From Cepaea nemoralis (lineage: Eukaryota > Mollusca > Gastropoda > Stylommatophora > Helicidae), in assembly GCA_014155875.1 (NCBI GenBank), contig JACEFZ010011068.1:158501-222500 (forward strand): 64,000 nt of DNA, given 5' to 3'. The translations under genes and the position numbers were made by a program. This document shows, one piece after another, positions 11,750 to 24,191 of the stretch (the first letter of the stretch is position 1; every line of letters begins with the position of its first letter). The notes below the pieces were generated by a model. The model was not told the origin of the DNA. It was given only the letters and a program-made list of their open reading frames with translations, and did no database searches.

Positions 11750-12574
11750 GTGTAGCTATTAAACTTCTGAAGAATGGGGAAGTTGCTGGTCCATATGCAT
11801 CCCAAGGTAAATGCCTAAGCTGTATAATTGCATGAATTTATTTATCAGAATCTTGACAACTGAAGAACTACTAGCAAACTGGAGAAAAAGATACTTGGTG
11901 AGGTTGCCAAAGAACAGGAACCTACAGGAGTGTTAAAATATTTGAGGTATAGTGTTACTGTCAGTTTCCTAGAAAATATTTAGCAGGACCATTCCGGAGA
12001 GACATAGACTAAGAGATGCCATTGACAAACAATTAAAGGATCAGCATTCAGGCCAAATATATCTATTCTCAATCATGCCGTTACATTGGACATGGTAATA
12101 GAACAAAGCATAGAATTTAATTCGTATCTTTATATTGAATTCATGAACTATGAAAACGCTTTTGATGGCATTGATAGAACATTTCTTTGGTAATTGATGT
12201 GGTATTATGGAATCCCACAGACAATTATTAGCTATATAAAGGAAACATATAGATCGAGACACGAGGTGCAGAGTCACCCATGAAGAAAGGCCAATAAAGG
12301 CATTCGAAATCAGAATATTTGTGAAACAGATATGTCTGTTGCTAAGTATGTTATTCTTACTGACCATAGACTTGATTACCTTACTTCAAGACACGCATCC
12401 ATAAACCTATCCAAGTGGCAATACAGTTAAAGATTGGGGAACAGATCAAGATATTCAAATAAGAATAGAAAAGGCGAGGGGAGCTTTAATATCACTAGGA
12501 AATCTGCGGAAGTCAAAGGAAATTAGACATAGCACCAAATTGAGAATATTTAATTACAACTTTTAATCAGTACT
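11750..12574 (+). pseudogene. Decayed LINE reverse transcriptase
   Basis: Plus-strand pieces appear in RT order: LKNGEVAGPYAS, then LTTEELLANWRKRYLVRLPK, a broken GITLLS region, KQLKDQHSG, then at the end IEKARGALISLGNL and STKLRIFNYN. These correspond to the fingers, palm and region after RT of a non-LTR element. Stops and small indels occur throughout, and the FADD block is unreadable. It stops abruptly where the head-plus-tail repeat (minus strand) begins. Confidence 0.65.
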
Positions 12575-12845
12575 ATTGTGAGTGGCACCTTACAGTCTTG
12601 ACAGACCAAAGTATGTGAGTTGCAATTTGGCCAAAATACCATCACAATGCCTGGGCAGAGTTTCAGAGAAAATGTGATGCCTAAACGACATGTTCCCTCT
12701 CTCGGCCTTGCCTTGTTTGATCCAGAGGAATGGGTAACCAATACGTCTGGAACAAGGTAGGCTGCAGACTCTGGCGGCTCCACGTCAAACGTCCGAGATA
12801 TCGCCTCCACGAGCAGGAGACGAGCGATGGCCAGACCCTAAACCC
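12575..12845 (-). mobile_element. Head-plus-tail derivative of the zinc-finger-type LINE, copy 1
   Basis: On the minus strand this begins like the 5' leader of the LINE at 19,447-22,980 (GGCCGAGAGAGGGA) and ends CTGTCAAGACTGTAAGGTGCC, as does 49,630-50,175. The coding body is absent in both. This indicates a short non-autonomous element rather than a chance truncation. Confidence 0.55.
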
Positions 12846-13154
12846 ATGGGATTTGACTTAGAGGCTTTCAGCCAAATCCCGCAGGTAAGGGTCGTATACG
12901 CGTCCGGACCACTGGGCGCGTACACCTGTCAAACGCAAGTGTCTGGACCTTGTAAGCGTGTACTACCGTCAGACTCCCTGCCTGACTCGTGTGGCTCCCC
13001 GACTAACGAGAGTAGGCCCGCCGGAGATATTGCTCGTCTGTTGCGAACAAATCTCCACGATGAATAAGTAAAGACGCGATAAAAGTAGTGTATTTCAATT
13101 GCGCTTGCGCTCCCACCTATGCTACACCCTTCATGTGTCTTCACAAAGCCGGAT

Positions 13155-13189
<35 letters not shown>

Positions 13190-13265
13190 GATTAAATAAA
13201 CTATAAACATCCATTAATTAGTGCCTACCCAAGACAGAAGGGCTAAGATGACATGACATGATCAT
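12846..13265. other. GC-rich intergenic segment
   Basis: Open on the plus strand for 73 codons (12,846-13,067) with no recognisable domain. The stretch 13,070-13,200 is repeat-like. No gene can be supported. Confidence 0.35.
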
Positions 13266-13660
13266 CAAAGCATTTATTCACACTGACGTCTGAGGGTGAA
13301 CGAAGAAGAAAAAGAAGAATCATCAATGTGAACCTCATGAAGAAAACTAGGGCAATGCCAGTGAATCAAATCGTGAAGACAAGATGCTGACGCTGGATAG
13401 GGCGTGCATTTGAAAACCTGAGAGCAATAGTATGACTAGAATGGCCTTTGTCGGGAATCCACAAGGCTAATACACGTGGAGAATAAATGTAGAGACAACT
13501 GAATAATATGGGGAAGACATGGAAGGAGCTGCATTGGTTAGCTAAGAACGGGGCGACTGGCAGCGAGTTGGTTGATAATTTACGCTGCAATGGGCAATAG
13601 AGGGAGAAAGAGGAACAAGAAACACGAAAGACCAATTCACTTTTTAAAGAATGTCCTTTT
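13266..13660 (+). pseudogene. LINE 3' coding end, RTE-like
   Basis: The plus-strand translation contains NQIVKTR, RWIGRAFENLR, then NMGKTWKELHWLAKNG and LVDNLRCNGQ. This is the C-terminal signature commonly seen after the RT domain in RTE-like LINEs (rWrWiGHtLRkp ... tWkelerlAqDR..Wr). The middle is frameshifted. Only the last third of the ORF remains. Confidence 0.65.
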
Positions 13661-15229
13661 CAATAGGTATTCAAAGGAATAACCCTCGAGCCGGCAGGCA
13701 ATCGTGTTAGACACTTTTCTACCGAGGCGTCCAATCGACAATGCACTAAATGACATTCCTTTGGTCTAGTAAATATTCAATTCGTAACCTCAGACTATGC
13801 TGGTGTTGACTGCAAACGTCCTGCAAATGATATGAAACTAACTTTTAACCTCAGACTCCATTATACGCTTCTTGCTCTTCCCTTCTTGCCATTTCTTATG
13901 ACTCAGTCTGCAACTGTCATAGAATGTTCAACACTATCCACATGTAAAGTGTAAATGCATTTATTTGTTGTCACCATTTAAGACTGAATAAAAATCGCTG
14001 CAGCTCCTACATGCGTGAATGATTCTACAACGCCAATAAATTTTGACATGTAAATAACCTGTCTGATTGTGTTCATGCGTATCTACCATTCTTAGTTTTT
14101 CGAATAAGGGAGGTATTTGAGGTATGACATTAAGGCGTGACGCATGTCTCCAAGATCGGCTAAAAACCAAGCTGTGATAATTGTTAATGCAAGATCCACG
14201 GTATTGAGATCACAAGATACATTTATGGTAATCTGGGAATGATCGTGTTATTTCGTTTTTTTTCTTTTCTCTTGTAAACGTTTCATTTGACATTATGATA
14301 TGTTTTCGTATGTTGTAATATATATCACGATAGTGTTCATCATCATGCAGTGGTTTGACTTGTACATTCATTTTTCCCATGACAGTATTTCGAATGTCCA
14401 TAATTTCCTTAACTACTACAGTTGCTAGGCATATGAAAAAGATGTAGTCTGCCATTGCATTTCTTCTTTTCAGCGATCATACTATTTTATAACTACAGCC
14501 CTTGACTCTATAAAGACATCTTCTGTTTTCTGTAGCGAACTTAAGATCATAACCAACAACTACATGTCGGCTGCTCTCAAATAGAATTCTCAACATGTTC
14601 CGATAGAGGCTGGAAGTATTGATAAAAGCGCCGGAAGAGATAGGTAACTTAAGTGACATTTACAATGCCACAAGAAAAATAGCAGCAAAATATAAATTAA
14701 CCAAGTGGACTGAAAAAAAAGTAGTAATGAGAAAGTTTTTACCAAAATTAACAACAGTTAAACCGAAAGGTTGATTACTTTGAGAAACTTCAGAACAGAC
14801 GAGTCACATGTAAGGAATCCCTAGCCTGTCTACGAGGCAGCATCTTGAATTGTCAGACACCAGGAGTTACGCTACTGAAACATTATAATTACTCTACAAT
14901 AGCACAACATCACAATCACTTCAGTATGAGTAGTAACGCTACCGTCAGTATACCTCTTTTGGTAATTGGAAAATTCAAGTCCCTCGAACACTTTAAGGTA
15001 TTTACACAGCAGAGAGTTAATTCAAAATATTGAACGTCAGTATTATAGCAACAAAATATAGAACATTCTTTTTAAAAACTAAAAGTATACTGACATTTCA
15101 ATAGAAATGAAAATCAATGAAATACCTCATAATATAGTTCATACATAGTATCATGACTAGGAAATTAAAATAATGTTACTACATCAAACATCATAGTGGT
15201 TAAGAAAGAACAATGATGGAAAGGATACT
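13661..15229. other. Intergenic
   Basis: AT-rich, with short open frames on both strands that show no recognisable family. No repeat copy was found elsewhere in the window. Confidence 0.45.
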
Positions 15230-15420
15230 TCCTAGTAGAGGAGGCATGGACCGAACGACTCGACGGTTGACACAAGGCATTACAGACACCCCAATCTAGA
15301 AAATACACCAGTTAAGAGAACTGGCCAGCGATCGAGACACTTATGGCGGGTTATGATGATAGTGATGTTCTACAAAGGAATTGCTATCTGATGAACGGGG
15401 ATATGATCTACTATTCACTA
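15230..15420 (+). pseudogene. LINE 3'-end scrap
   Basis: A frame reads RRGMDRTTRRLTQGITDTP ... LRELASDRDTYGGL, the C-terminal block of a non-LTR element (GITD...LRELv.DReaW). The end GATGTTCTACAAAGGAATTGCTA parallels the tail at 18,325. Confidence 0.5.
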
Positions 15421-15719
15421 TATCTGATTATAGTGACTTACATTTTGGCTACTGTAAGCTAGATTCAAAGGGTTCTATTTTGACTGTCAGGGATTATTCA
15501 ACAAAGATACGAATAATTTAATATATTAGGAAATCATACCATCTCAAGAGGGTAACCCTTTAGATGACAACTTGTGTGAGATATGGAGATATGGTGTTAG
15601 GGTCTTCTGAAACGGAGTAAAAGGTTGCTCCATAAGACCATCCTCGCCCGGTGAGGGTAGCCATGTGCAACAGGTAGCCCCAGTCAGCAAGCGCCTAAGT
15701 GCAAAATATTAACATTTAA
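15421..15719. other. Intergenic
   Basis: No gene is seen. Around 15,600-15,700 there is a GC-richer patch of unknown origin. Confidence 0.4.
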
Positions 15720-16130
15720 ATGAGAAAGTGACACGTTAGAACTGTAAGTGAAAATGGGAAATTGAATCATATCAAGAAAGAATTGAGAAGAAATATGTGA
15801 TATATGTAAAACCAGATGGAAAAGAATGGGCATGATAGCATCTGAAGAATATAGCATAATTCATTCTGGCGGAGAACAGCGAGCCGTAGCACTTGTAATG
15901 GATATGGAGAGATCAAAATCTATACAAGGATGTTGGACTGTGGCAGACAAAATATTACTGGTAAAGTTAAGTGGCAGACATTTTCATCTCAACATCATAC
16001 AGGTTTATCTACCAACAACAAACAACAGTGAATACAGCATCGAAGAACTGTTTAATGATTTGGGTTATGCCTTCAATAAATGCAGGTATTCATAACTAAA
16101 TATAATAATGGGTGACTTAAATTCTAACGA
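15720..16130 (+). pseudogene. LINE endonuclease fragment
   Basis: From 15,826 a frame reads through SIQGCWTVADKILLVKLSG and HLNIIQVYLPTT, then IEELFNDLGYAF. These are conserved strands of the apurinic-type endonuclease domain of non-LTR retrotransposons (the 'iIqvYaPT' block). After a stop the sequence continues MGDLNSNDV, corresponding to the catalytic GDlNa block. No RT follows. Confidence 0.65.
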
Positions 16131-16254
16131 TGTAAATCAACAGGTCGGATGCACATAAGACATTCATATATATTTAGTAGTGGTGTGAAATGATAGTCGT
16201 ATGAAAAAGATGTAAACAATAATGGGATTTTACATGATCATGTGCAATAAATTT

Positions 16255-16310
16255 CATGTATTCATTCAGTAGCATGTCCTTTGCAGTACCTCTCTCCTGT
16301 TTATTGTTAC
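16255..16310 (-). repeat. Tail of a (TGAA)n LINE
   Basis: The minus-strand sequence reads CAAAGGACATGCTACTGAATGAA, identical in kind to the tails at 18,325 and 26,814. Confidence 0.6.
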
Positions 16311-16335
16311 ACTGCCACAATTGATGTCGAAGTGA

Positions 16336-17085
16336 ATGCAAGAATCTTCAAGGCCAGCGCGGCCTTTGGCAGAGTGTACAAGAATGTGTGGACAGAAATG
16401 GAATAAGCTTGAAACAAAGCTGAAAGTCTACAAAGCAGTCGTTTTATCCACACTGCTATTTGCTTGTGAAACCCCGTTCTATTTACCAGTCACACGCAAA
16501 GAAATTAAACCACTTCCACACAGTGCTACTATTGAAGATTAAATGGCAAGATAAGATCCCAAACACTGAGGTCTTAGAAAGAGCGTCCATGTCCAGTATC
16601 CACACTCTACTAATGAAAAATCAGATGTGCAAGGCACTTGATTCGCATACCAGATTACAGGCTCCCTAAACTATTTTTTACGGCGAGTTTCATTGTGGTA
16701 AACGCTCCCAAGGCTGTCAGAGGAAACGCTTTAAAACCACTCTGAAGATCTCACTAAAAGCTTTTGGAATTCATTACGACACATGGGAGACTGCTGCCCA
16801 AGATCGAAATTCGTAGTGTACATCATTACGCGAGGGTGCAGTCACTTGTGAAACAAACAGGACTGTAAGAGCTGTGAAAAAACAGGTTGGCCAGAAAAAC
16901 CACTGCAGAAGATCCTCCTGCTGGATGTCAAGCCTACTTTGCCCACATTGTCAAAGAACATTTCGAGCCAAAATAGGACCTTATCAGCCATCTTAGAACT
17001 TACAGCTCCATACTTTCAACACCACTGGATGAAATTAATGGTCATCATCATTCTTGATGGACAAATACAATTGTTATTTTTAAAA
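16336..17085 (+). pseudogene. LINE C-terminal region
   Basis: Frames show LETKLKVYKAVVLSTLLFACE, KIKWQDKIPNTEVLERASM and SSIHTLLMK, then frameshifted remains of KSFW...LRHMGD and an end CPHCQRTFRAKIG-like region with MVIIILDGQ. This is the region after RT of a LINE with a C-terminal Cys/His motif, related to but distinct from the family at 53,097-54,105. It is 5'-truncated and broken. Confidence 0.7.
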
Positions 17086-17089
17086 TTTT

Positions 17090-17735
17090 TGCATAACGTA
17101 ACCTAGCGAAACAATATATTGCCAAGGAGGAAGGCGGCATAGAGAATTGTATATTACTGCATTTCGTTCTCGATAGGTTTCGTCACAGTGGAGCTCATAG
17201 TCATTACCTCCATAGCTAGTCAGACTGGTGGTGGTTCCAATATAGCTCTTCTACTTCTTCTGTCTTTTATTCCCCACTGGAACATGCCTGTTGATCAAGT
17301 TCATCTGCCCTTTATTCCCCATTGGAGCATGACCTTTAATCAACTTATACTGGGTGTATATTTTGCTTATATATTATCAGCATCTGTGGCTAAGGTGTGG
17401 TTTCAAATTTAGGAACACGGGGCTTAAAGTCTGTCGAGGTGATTTGGGAGCAGATAACTTTGCTTTGATTATCCAAAACAATTCGCGTCGGCCGTTTGGA
17501 AAACAATAACAAACTACTGAACGAAATTTGTTAAGAAACATTCAAAACATGCTAGGGTTGATTGCGACGTCATGTAAAGGGCGTCTTAAGAGGAGATAAA
17601 TGTGATGTACAGCGTGACCTTACCAGTCTTCTTTGTATCCAACACGAGATTAACCTCACTACATGAATGCTTTAGGACCTCTTCTTCAATACAGCATTAT
17701 GGACACAATTTCTTATATCCAGGGAATGGATCAAG
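17090..17735 (+). repeat. 645-bp dispersed repeat, copy 1
   Basis: This matches the reverse complement of 37,218-37,872 from ACCTAGCGAAACAATATATT at one end to ACACAATTTCTTATATCCAG at the other. It contains a diverged version (about 17,492-17,620) of the SINE core seen at 24,900-25,142. It has no coding capacity that I recognise. Confidence 0.75.
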
Positions 17736-18324
17736 GAGTAACTGATTTCCGCCAAAACAGACGACTTTAACCGGATCGATTGTTCAGAGACAGCAAACAG
17801 TGCGGAAAAGAAAGATAGCTTGAATTAAACTGTGTACATGAGGATAAAACTGTATATATGATACTTTCGCAATGAGCCTTTAACAGAAAAAGTCTTCCTC
17901 TTGGTATATTAGGAAAGAACTGTACCTCTCAAAATAAAATATATATATCTGTCAAAGTACAACATTCAGCCTGTTGCTGACATGACAAAGAATGGTCTTG
18001 AATACTACACCGGCCTACATAATTCAGCAGCTAGTGACTATTGTGTCAATATTTTGCCAATGTTTCACTTCCAAAATCTCCTAGCGCCCCAACGTTTTTC
18101 AAAAGTAATGTTATCTGCACCGGTTGGCTTTATTCTTGCTATGTGGTGTATCTCAAACTTCAGCTGAAAGTCTTCGTGGTCTTTGTCATTGTTTTGAACA
18201 ATTGCACCCAGTCTCCTATAATAAAACAGCTCTTCCATATATTTTGTCCATCTATGGACAATATAATCTTGTCTCATTAATATTCCGCCATGCCTCTATT
18301 TTAAACATCCAATGGTAGTTCGTA
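17736..18324. other. Intergenic
   Basis: No gene is recognised. Overlapping short frames at 17,980-18,320 on both strands are mutually exclusive and featureless. Confidence 0.4.
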
Positions 18325-18390
18325 AGGTTGTTATGGGAGCGAGGTTCTGCAAAGGACATGCTACTGAATGAATGAATGAATGAATGGTAG
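18325..18390 (+). repeat. (TGAA)n-tailed LINE 3' end
   Basis: GCGAGGTTCTGCAAAGGACATGCTAC followed by TGAATGAATGAATGAATGG. The same word is at the tail end of the LINE inserted in the hAT element (26,814). Confidence 0.65.
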
Positions 18391-18419
18391 TTCGTGTTTT
18401 CTTACTTGTGTAATTATTT

Positions 18420-19350
18420 GTTGATACACGGGGTCTTTACCATAATTTTTTTTTCAATCTCCATGCATTGTTGATTCAGTCAGATTTCTTTAGCTTCTTG
18501 AATGTATGTACTATTTCTTTATGTATTATATTATATTCTTCTTTATCTTGCTTTTTCTTCTTCTTTAATACATAATCTGCAGAATTTCATATGTCATCCA
18601 TGTTTGTTCTACGCTTAGGTGGACTGATTTATTTTGGATGATGTATGTTGGATGATGTATGTTGGATTAATTCCCGCAATAAATTCCATTTCCATCAATA
18701 GTCTGTACAATCTCCATGCAATTATGTCTGTTCGGTACAGTAACATTCTTTGTCTGTAATGTCAGATCTAACTTGATATTCTTTGCGTTGGTTTAACTCT
18801 TAACCTCAACTTTTCTATATCTGGCACATAGGTCGCTATGACCATCTGCTACAGGCATAGGTTTTGCTCCTATTAAATTGCTTCTGAATCTCTTTGAAAT
18901 AGGCATGTAGCGAATTTAATTGCGAATATTATCTTCATGGCTCTTCCACGTATATTATCATCAACGATAGTGTTGGAGCAAAGTGTTACTTATTATTATT
19001 CTGACCATGACTATTATTAATCCGTGACCTCACCTTTTCTTCGCTATTTTGGCATTGACATGCCCGAATAATACTTTTATTTCAAAATGTTTGCATTGGT
19101 CCGTGTTCATGTCTAATTCATTATAAAGTATATCTATTTCCTCTTCAGTGTTGTCTGTTGTTGAAGAATATGCTTGTATTTTGTTACCTTCCAGAATTCT
19201 GCCATGGAATTCCTCTAATAACTCTCTATTTGAGATTGTCAAATATACTTTAACTGTCCTAGCGCTCGTTGATCCAAGATTACACAATGTGTATGATTTT
19301 TCTCGCTTATTGAAATAACTTTCCACAGAACCAGGCCATCGCATTTCACA
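18420..19350 (-). pseudogene. LINE endonuclease fragment
   Basis: Minus-strand coding: KIQAYSSTTDNTEEEIDILY then FGHVNAKIAKKR (the GDmNAkiG block with G and D altered), and further on VADGHSDLCARYRKVEVKS, which corresponds to the terminal SDHR block. The order is that of a non-LTR endonuclease. Frames are broken and no RT follows. It abuts an (AT)n tract that separates it from the next LINE on the same strand. Confidence 0.65.

Positions 19351-19353
<3 letters not shown>

Positions 19354-19446
<93 letters not shown>
19354..19446. repeat. (AT)n microsatellite
   Basis: About 93 bp of pure AT. It lies exactly between the 3' end of the LINE at 19,447-22,980 and another LINE fragment. The Tyr-Ile reading frame across it is an artefact. 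Confidence 0.95.
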
Positions 19447-19448
<2 letters not shown>

Positions 19449-22400
19449 CGTCTCTCACGCTCAGTGTGTGCTTTATCTGCAGTCATTTTCTCCTTTGTCT
19501 TTATTCCGTTTCTGATAGTTGCCCTCCATGCAACACGTTAGACGGCGACTTGCTCCCAATGTACATTGTTAATGCATGTATCAATCATGTCCCACTTATA
19601 CATATCTTTGTATTGTAGTATAGGCCGACCCTGAGATTTCCTACCCGTCTGTAATTCACCAAAAAAGATGTCTTTTGGTATTCTACCATCATCCAACCTC
19701 CTAACGTGCCCTATCCTTCTAAGCCTACAAAGACTGAGCATGGAACACACCGTCACACAACCTGATCTTTTCAATACTTCAGTATTTGTGATTTTGTCTT
19801 GCCACGTAATACCAAGTATTCTTCGCAGACACCGCATATGAAAGGTGTTTAAATGTTTCTCTTGGTGAGGGTAAGTTGACCAGGTTTCACTGCCATAAAG
19901 AAGAGTACTTAGGACCCAGGCTTTGTAGACAATGACTTTTGTTTGGGCAGTAAGCATCCTGTTCTCCAAGACTCTTTTTGCTGACATGTTCATTGTTGTT
20001 GCTGCCTTACCAATCCTGATGTTTATTTACTGATCTAGGGATAATTTGCTACTTACCTCTGATCCTAGATATGTAAAATGGTCTACTATCTCAAGTTCGG
20101 CGTCGCCAATAATGATTGATGGTGCCCCATGTGCATCTTGTGACATAATCTGTGTCTTCTTATTGTTAATTGTTAAACCAAATTCAGAACAAGCATTGGA
20201 GAATGCAGATATCAGATGTAAATCTTCCTCAGAGTGGGTCATAACTGCAGCATCATCTGCAAAAAGCATCTATCTGATCAGTACCTTCCTAATCTTGGTC
20301 TTGGCCTTCAATCTCTGAGCATTATAGAGGCCGCCATATGATGGTGAGTGAATGTATATACTGGTAGAAGTGAAAAGTATATTCCAAAGAGGGTGGGGGA
20401 TAGTACACAACCTTGCTTAACTCCACTCTTGATTACAAACTCTTCTGAAGTTGCACCATCAAACATGATTATACCCTTCATGCCTGTGTGGAACGATTCC
20501 ACAATGGACAGAAGAGTTGGTGGGCAGCCAATCTTCTTTAGTGCCTTGAACAGACCCTCACGACTGACCAAGTCAAATACCTTTGTGAGGTCGATGAAGG
20601 CAATAAACTGGATGATTTTGTTCCCAGCATTGTTCTTGCATTTGTCGCAATGAGAATATCATATCAATGGTAGACCGGTTCTGTCGGACGCCGCACTGTG
20701 ATTCGGGGTAGACTTGATCTCCCAGGACTTGAAGTCTGTGCAGAACAATTCTGGCAAATACTTTCCCAACAATATACAGAAGTGAGATACCCCTATAGTT
20801 GTTGCAGTCTCTTCGATCGCACTTGTTCGTGTACCGTGTTATGATGCTTGAATCGTTGAATTCCTGTGGGACTTGTCCTTCTCGCCAGCATAGCTCTATG
20901 TTTGACTCGGGCTCCGACGGTTGTGGGTTCGATTCCGGGCCGCGTCCTTCGGTTCACGAGTCAAATTTTTCGGAGACTCCTGCGGGTCACCGCTAGAGTT
21001 TGTGCTTTGTTCGACGCTTTCGGCGCTGCGGAAAGAGACCGAGCCATATATGATAAAACCCCGTGCAATGAAGTCGACCCTGTCGACTTTTAAGCGACTT
21101 TAACTTTATAGCTCTATTAGCTGGTGGATCTGAAGAGTGAGTGTGTCTTCCCCACTCCTGATAACCCCTATTGGAATCTCACCCTTACCTGGAGCCTTGC
21201 CAGTTGCAAGTTCATTTATAGCACACTTAACTTATGGTGGTGAGTGTGTCCAGGTGGTCTAGAGTTGGCAGGGGTTCTATGGCGTTGAGGACATCATCCG
21301 CTGGATTGTTCTCACTTGAGTAAAGCTCCAAATGATGCTCTACTCATCTATCCATCTGCTGTCTCTTATCAGTGATAATTTCTCCAGTCCTCGCTTTCAC
21401 TGGTGCACTTCTTTTGATCATTGGTCATTCTTCTGATGTTTCCCTTATCACTTGCGTTTCGAATGGTCTCACATAACGTGATCCAATAGTCATTTGCACA
21501 CTGCCTGGCAGCCTTTTGCACATACTTCCTAGCTTGCTTCAGCTCAATCAGAGTTTTACGAGTTGTTCCTTCCTTGTTTTAAGATAGCTATCTTCTTTTT
21601 ATCAATAAAGTTCTGCAATATCTGGCTGTTTGCCGCAAACCAGTCCTTGCCTCTTATGATCCACTGTGCCGTAAACACCTACCGCTGTTTTATAAAGAGT
21701 TTTCTTAAATTTACTCCACTTTTCACTTACTGCACACTTTTCTGATGTATCAGTGAAAGCGTCTTCAATTTGTTGTTGAAACTCAAAGTACTTCTCAGGA
21801 TTGTGAGTGTTAATAATATTAATCCTGGGGTTAGATTTGTGTTTAGCTGTGTAGATTATCTTCGATCTCAGTCTATTTCATGCAACAATCAAAGAACGAT
21901 CCGTGTGTGATGAAGGAGTCCAGATGATGCCAATGGCCGGATCTTGGACCACATTTCCACGTGACCTTATGCTGATCTTTTGTTTTAAAAAAGGAGTTTG
22001 TAATACATAGGTCATTTCTGGTGCAAAGTTCCAGCAGCCTTTGCCCATTTTCATTAATGCGACCGATGTTGTATTTTAAAAGGCACGCTGGCCATGAACT
22101 CGAGTCCTTGCCTACATGAGCATTGAAATCACTGAGCATATAAATGTTGTCGGATTTTGGAACTGCATTGATCACAGATTCTAACTAATCTTGGAATGAA
22201 TCCTTAACATCATCAGAGGAAGCATATGCAGTGATAATGGTGGCACAACCACAAGATGTTGCCAAGCGCAGGGATAACAGTCTTTCATTACCTATTGCTG
22301 GAATATCAATAATTCCCAGCAGCGAATTCTTCACTGAAAAGCCCAAACCATATTGCCTTTTTTCTGCCTGCCCTTTACCCTTCAAAAAATAAAGGTGTAA

Positions 22401-22977
22401 TTGTTTTCCCCGAGTGACCCTTCCTCAGCGAGGCGAGTCTCCTGCAGGCCAGCAATATTAATGTTAAGGCGACTGAGTTCGGCATCAATCACAGCCGTTT
22501 TTCTTACATAGTCAATATTCGTTAAGTCAGTGGAAGATCCTGGACACATGTTTATTATGTTCTGGTTGCAAGCCGTAGCTTGAGGTTTCTATTTTTCTTT
22601 ATATCAGTACCTGGTGCATTGGTGTTACAGCCTGCGATTCAGATTTTGTCCTAGTCCCAAGCAACCATTGAAGCAGGCAGGCTGTTTCGGATCAGCACCC
22701 AATTGGCCGGGGCACAAAGCCTGAGCTAAAATATAGAGACCACTTGGTGCCCATGCAGCATGATCCCTCTCTCGGCCCGCCTAATTCACTCCAGAGAATA
22801 GCTGACACCTATACATCTTGAACAAGACAAGCTGCAGAAGCTATCGGATCAACAAAGCAATGATCTAACTGTCCGTCTGACGGAGTTTCGATCCTAGACT
22901 AGCTGCCAACCAAGACGTAGGGCCTGGTCCACCCTGCCATGTCATTTTGTCTTTAGGAAGCAATTCATAGCACCAGG

Positions 22978-22980
<3 letters not shown>
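19447..22980 (-). pseudogene. Near-complete LINE (zinc-finger-type C-terminus family)
   Basis: Reading on the minus strand: a leader of about 370 bp (22,980-22,610) shared with 49,630-50,175; then an endonuclease (INIAGLQETRLAEEGS near 22,460, DFNAHVGKDSS near 22,125, WKCGPRSGHWHHLD near 21,945); then RT with QVPQEFNDSSII at about 20,850, KSGVKQGCVLSPTLFGIY at about 20,400 and catalytic FADDAAVMT at 20,260; then STLLYGSETWST, RCLRRILGITWQDKITNTEV and RIPKDIFFGELQTG. The 3' end is cut just before the Cys/His motif that its relative keeps at 54,070. Several frameshifts and stops make it inactive. A SINE interrupts it at 20,900-21,107; removing the SINE and one duplication restores the surrounding frame. 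Confidence 0.85.
20900..21107 (+). mobile_element. tRNA-derived SINE, inserted in the LINE
   Basis: A perfect 10-bp target duplication ATAGCTCTAT flanks it (20,890-20,899 and 21,108-21,117). A canonical B box GGTTCGATTCC is at 20,926-20,936, with the tRNA-like GGGCTCCGACGGTTGTGG before it. The A box would fall at or before the insertion border, so it is slightly 5'-truncated or overlaps the duplication. It ends in ACTTT-type units. Orientation is opposite to the host LINE. Confidence 0.8.

Positions 22981-23042
<62 letters not shown>
22981..23042. repeat. (AT)n microsatellite
   Basis: Pure AT repeat at the 5' end of the minus-strand LINE. Confidence 0.95.
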
Positions 23043-23366
<324 letters not shown>

Positions 23367-23894
23367 CAAAAAATATTTTACTTAAGAATGTCCTTCCACA
23401 CACCATCCATTATTTTTAATGAAAACTGTTTTTAATCACGTACATGACTGTAGATAACTTCTTTAAACATAAAAATATGAGTTAGAAAATTTTCACTATT
23501 TAAATAGATGCATTATTTTTATGAAAACTTTGAAAATGCCTTAAAGATTATATCATTATTTATTATAACTCATATGCCTGTAAATAACTGTAGACAAAGA
23601 GTTTATAAATCTTTGAAAACAATGCAACAATCTATATATAAAATATATAGCAATGATATTAAAAGTTATGCCCCTTGAAATAACTTTTCTTAAGTTAAGT
23701 CCCGTCGCTATATATAAATGATAATGTACATTTAAATATTAAATTTTAGTAAGTAAATAGCTGATTGTACACTAACAAACTATGACAGTTGGTTGCATGG
23801 GAATGAAAAAAATACATGTAGAAAATTTCATCTCAATCGGATGGACCGTTATCGAACGCATCAAATACATCCCTACACACATACATACATCGTC

Positions 23895-23899
<5 letters not shown>
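23367..23899. other. AT-rich intergenic
   Basis: No gene is seen. The sequence at 23,824-23,890 (AATTTCATCTCAATCGGATGG ... ACATACATACAT) resembles the 3' ends of many mobile elements that stop in short-unit tails, and runs straight into (TA)n. Confidence 0.4.

Positions 23900-23983
<84 letters not shown>
23900..23983. repeat. (TA)n microsatellite
   Basis: About 84 bp of pure TA. Confidence 0.95.
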
Positions 23984-23984
<1 letters not shown>

Positions 23985-23985
<1 letters not shown>

Positions 23986-24191
23986 TAGGAACGGCTTGTA
24001 TGGATGAACTCGAGCTAGTAGAATACAATAGGAAATTGGAATACAAAAGACGAGAAATGGCAAAGAGGCGCAAGAGAATCGAAAGGGAGAGGGCTGAGAC
24101 ATTACGCAAACAAGAAAATGAAAACGTCGAAAAGCTCCTACAGAAAATACACAAAAAGGGGGCAAAAATACTAAATAAAAAGTCCTTATAA
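23985..24191 (+). CDS. Unassigned highly charged open segment
   Basis: After the (TA)n tract comes CCTAGGAACGG, an open frame that begins in effect at MDELELVEYNRKL (24,000) and ends at a TAA at 24,189. The roughly 64 residues are rich in Lys, Arg and Glu (ERERAETLRKQENENVEKL) and look like a continuous charged helix or coiled coil. No family is recognised. The frame is open through the (TA)n only because that repeat encodes Tyr-Ile. It could be part of a retroelement Gag-like protein or a host exon. The real start is unknown. Confidence 0.3.

Noticed and set aside
19030..19458. Tyr-Ile repeat protein
   Set aside because: The repeat part is (AT)n. Only the right-hand end is a LINE endonuclease fragment, annotated as such.
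20926..20936. A functional tRNA gene at the B box
   Set aside because: No acceptor stem or A box remains, and target duplications show it is a SINE.
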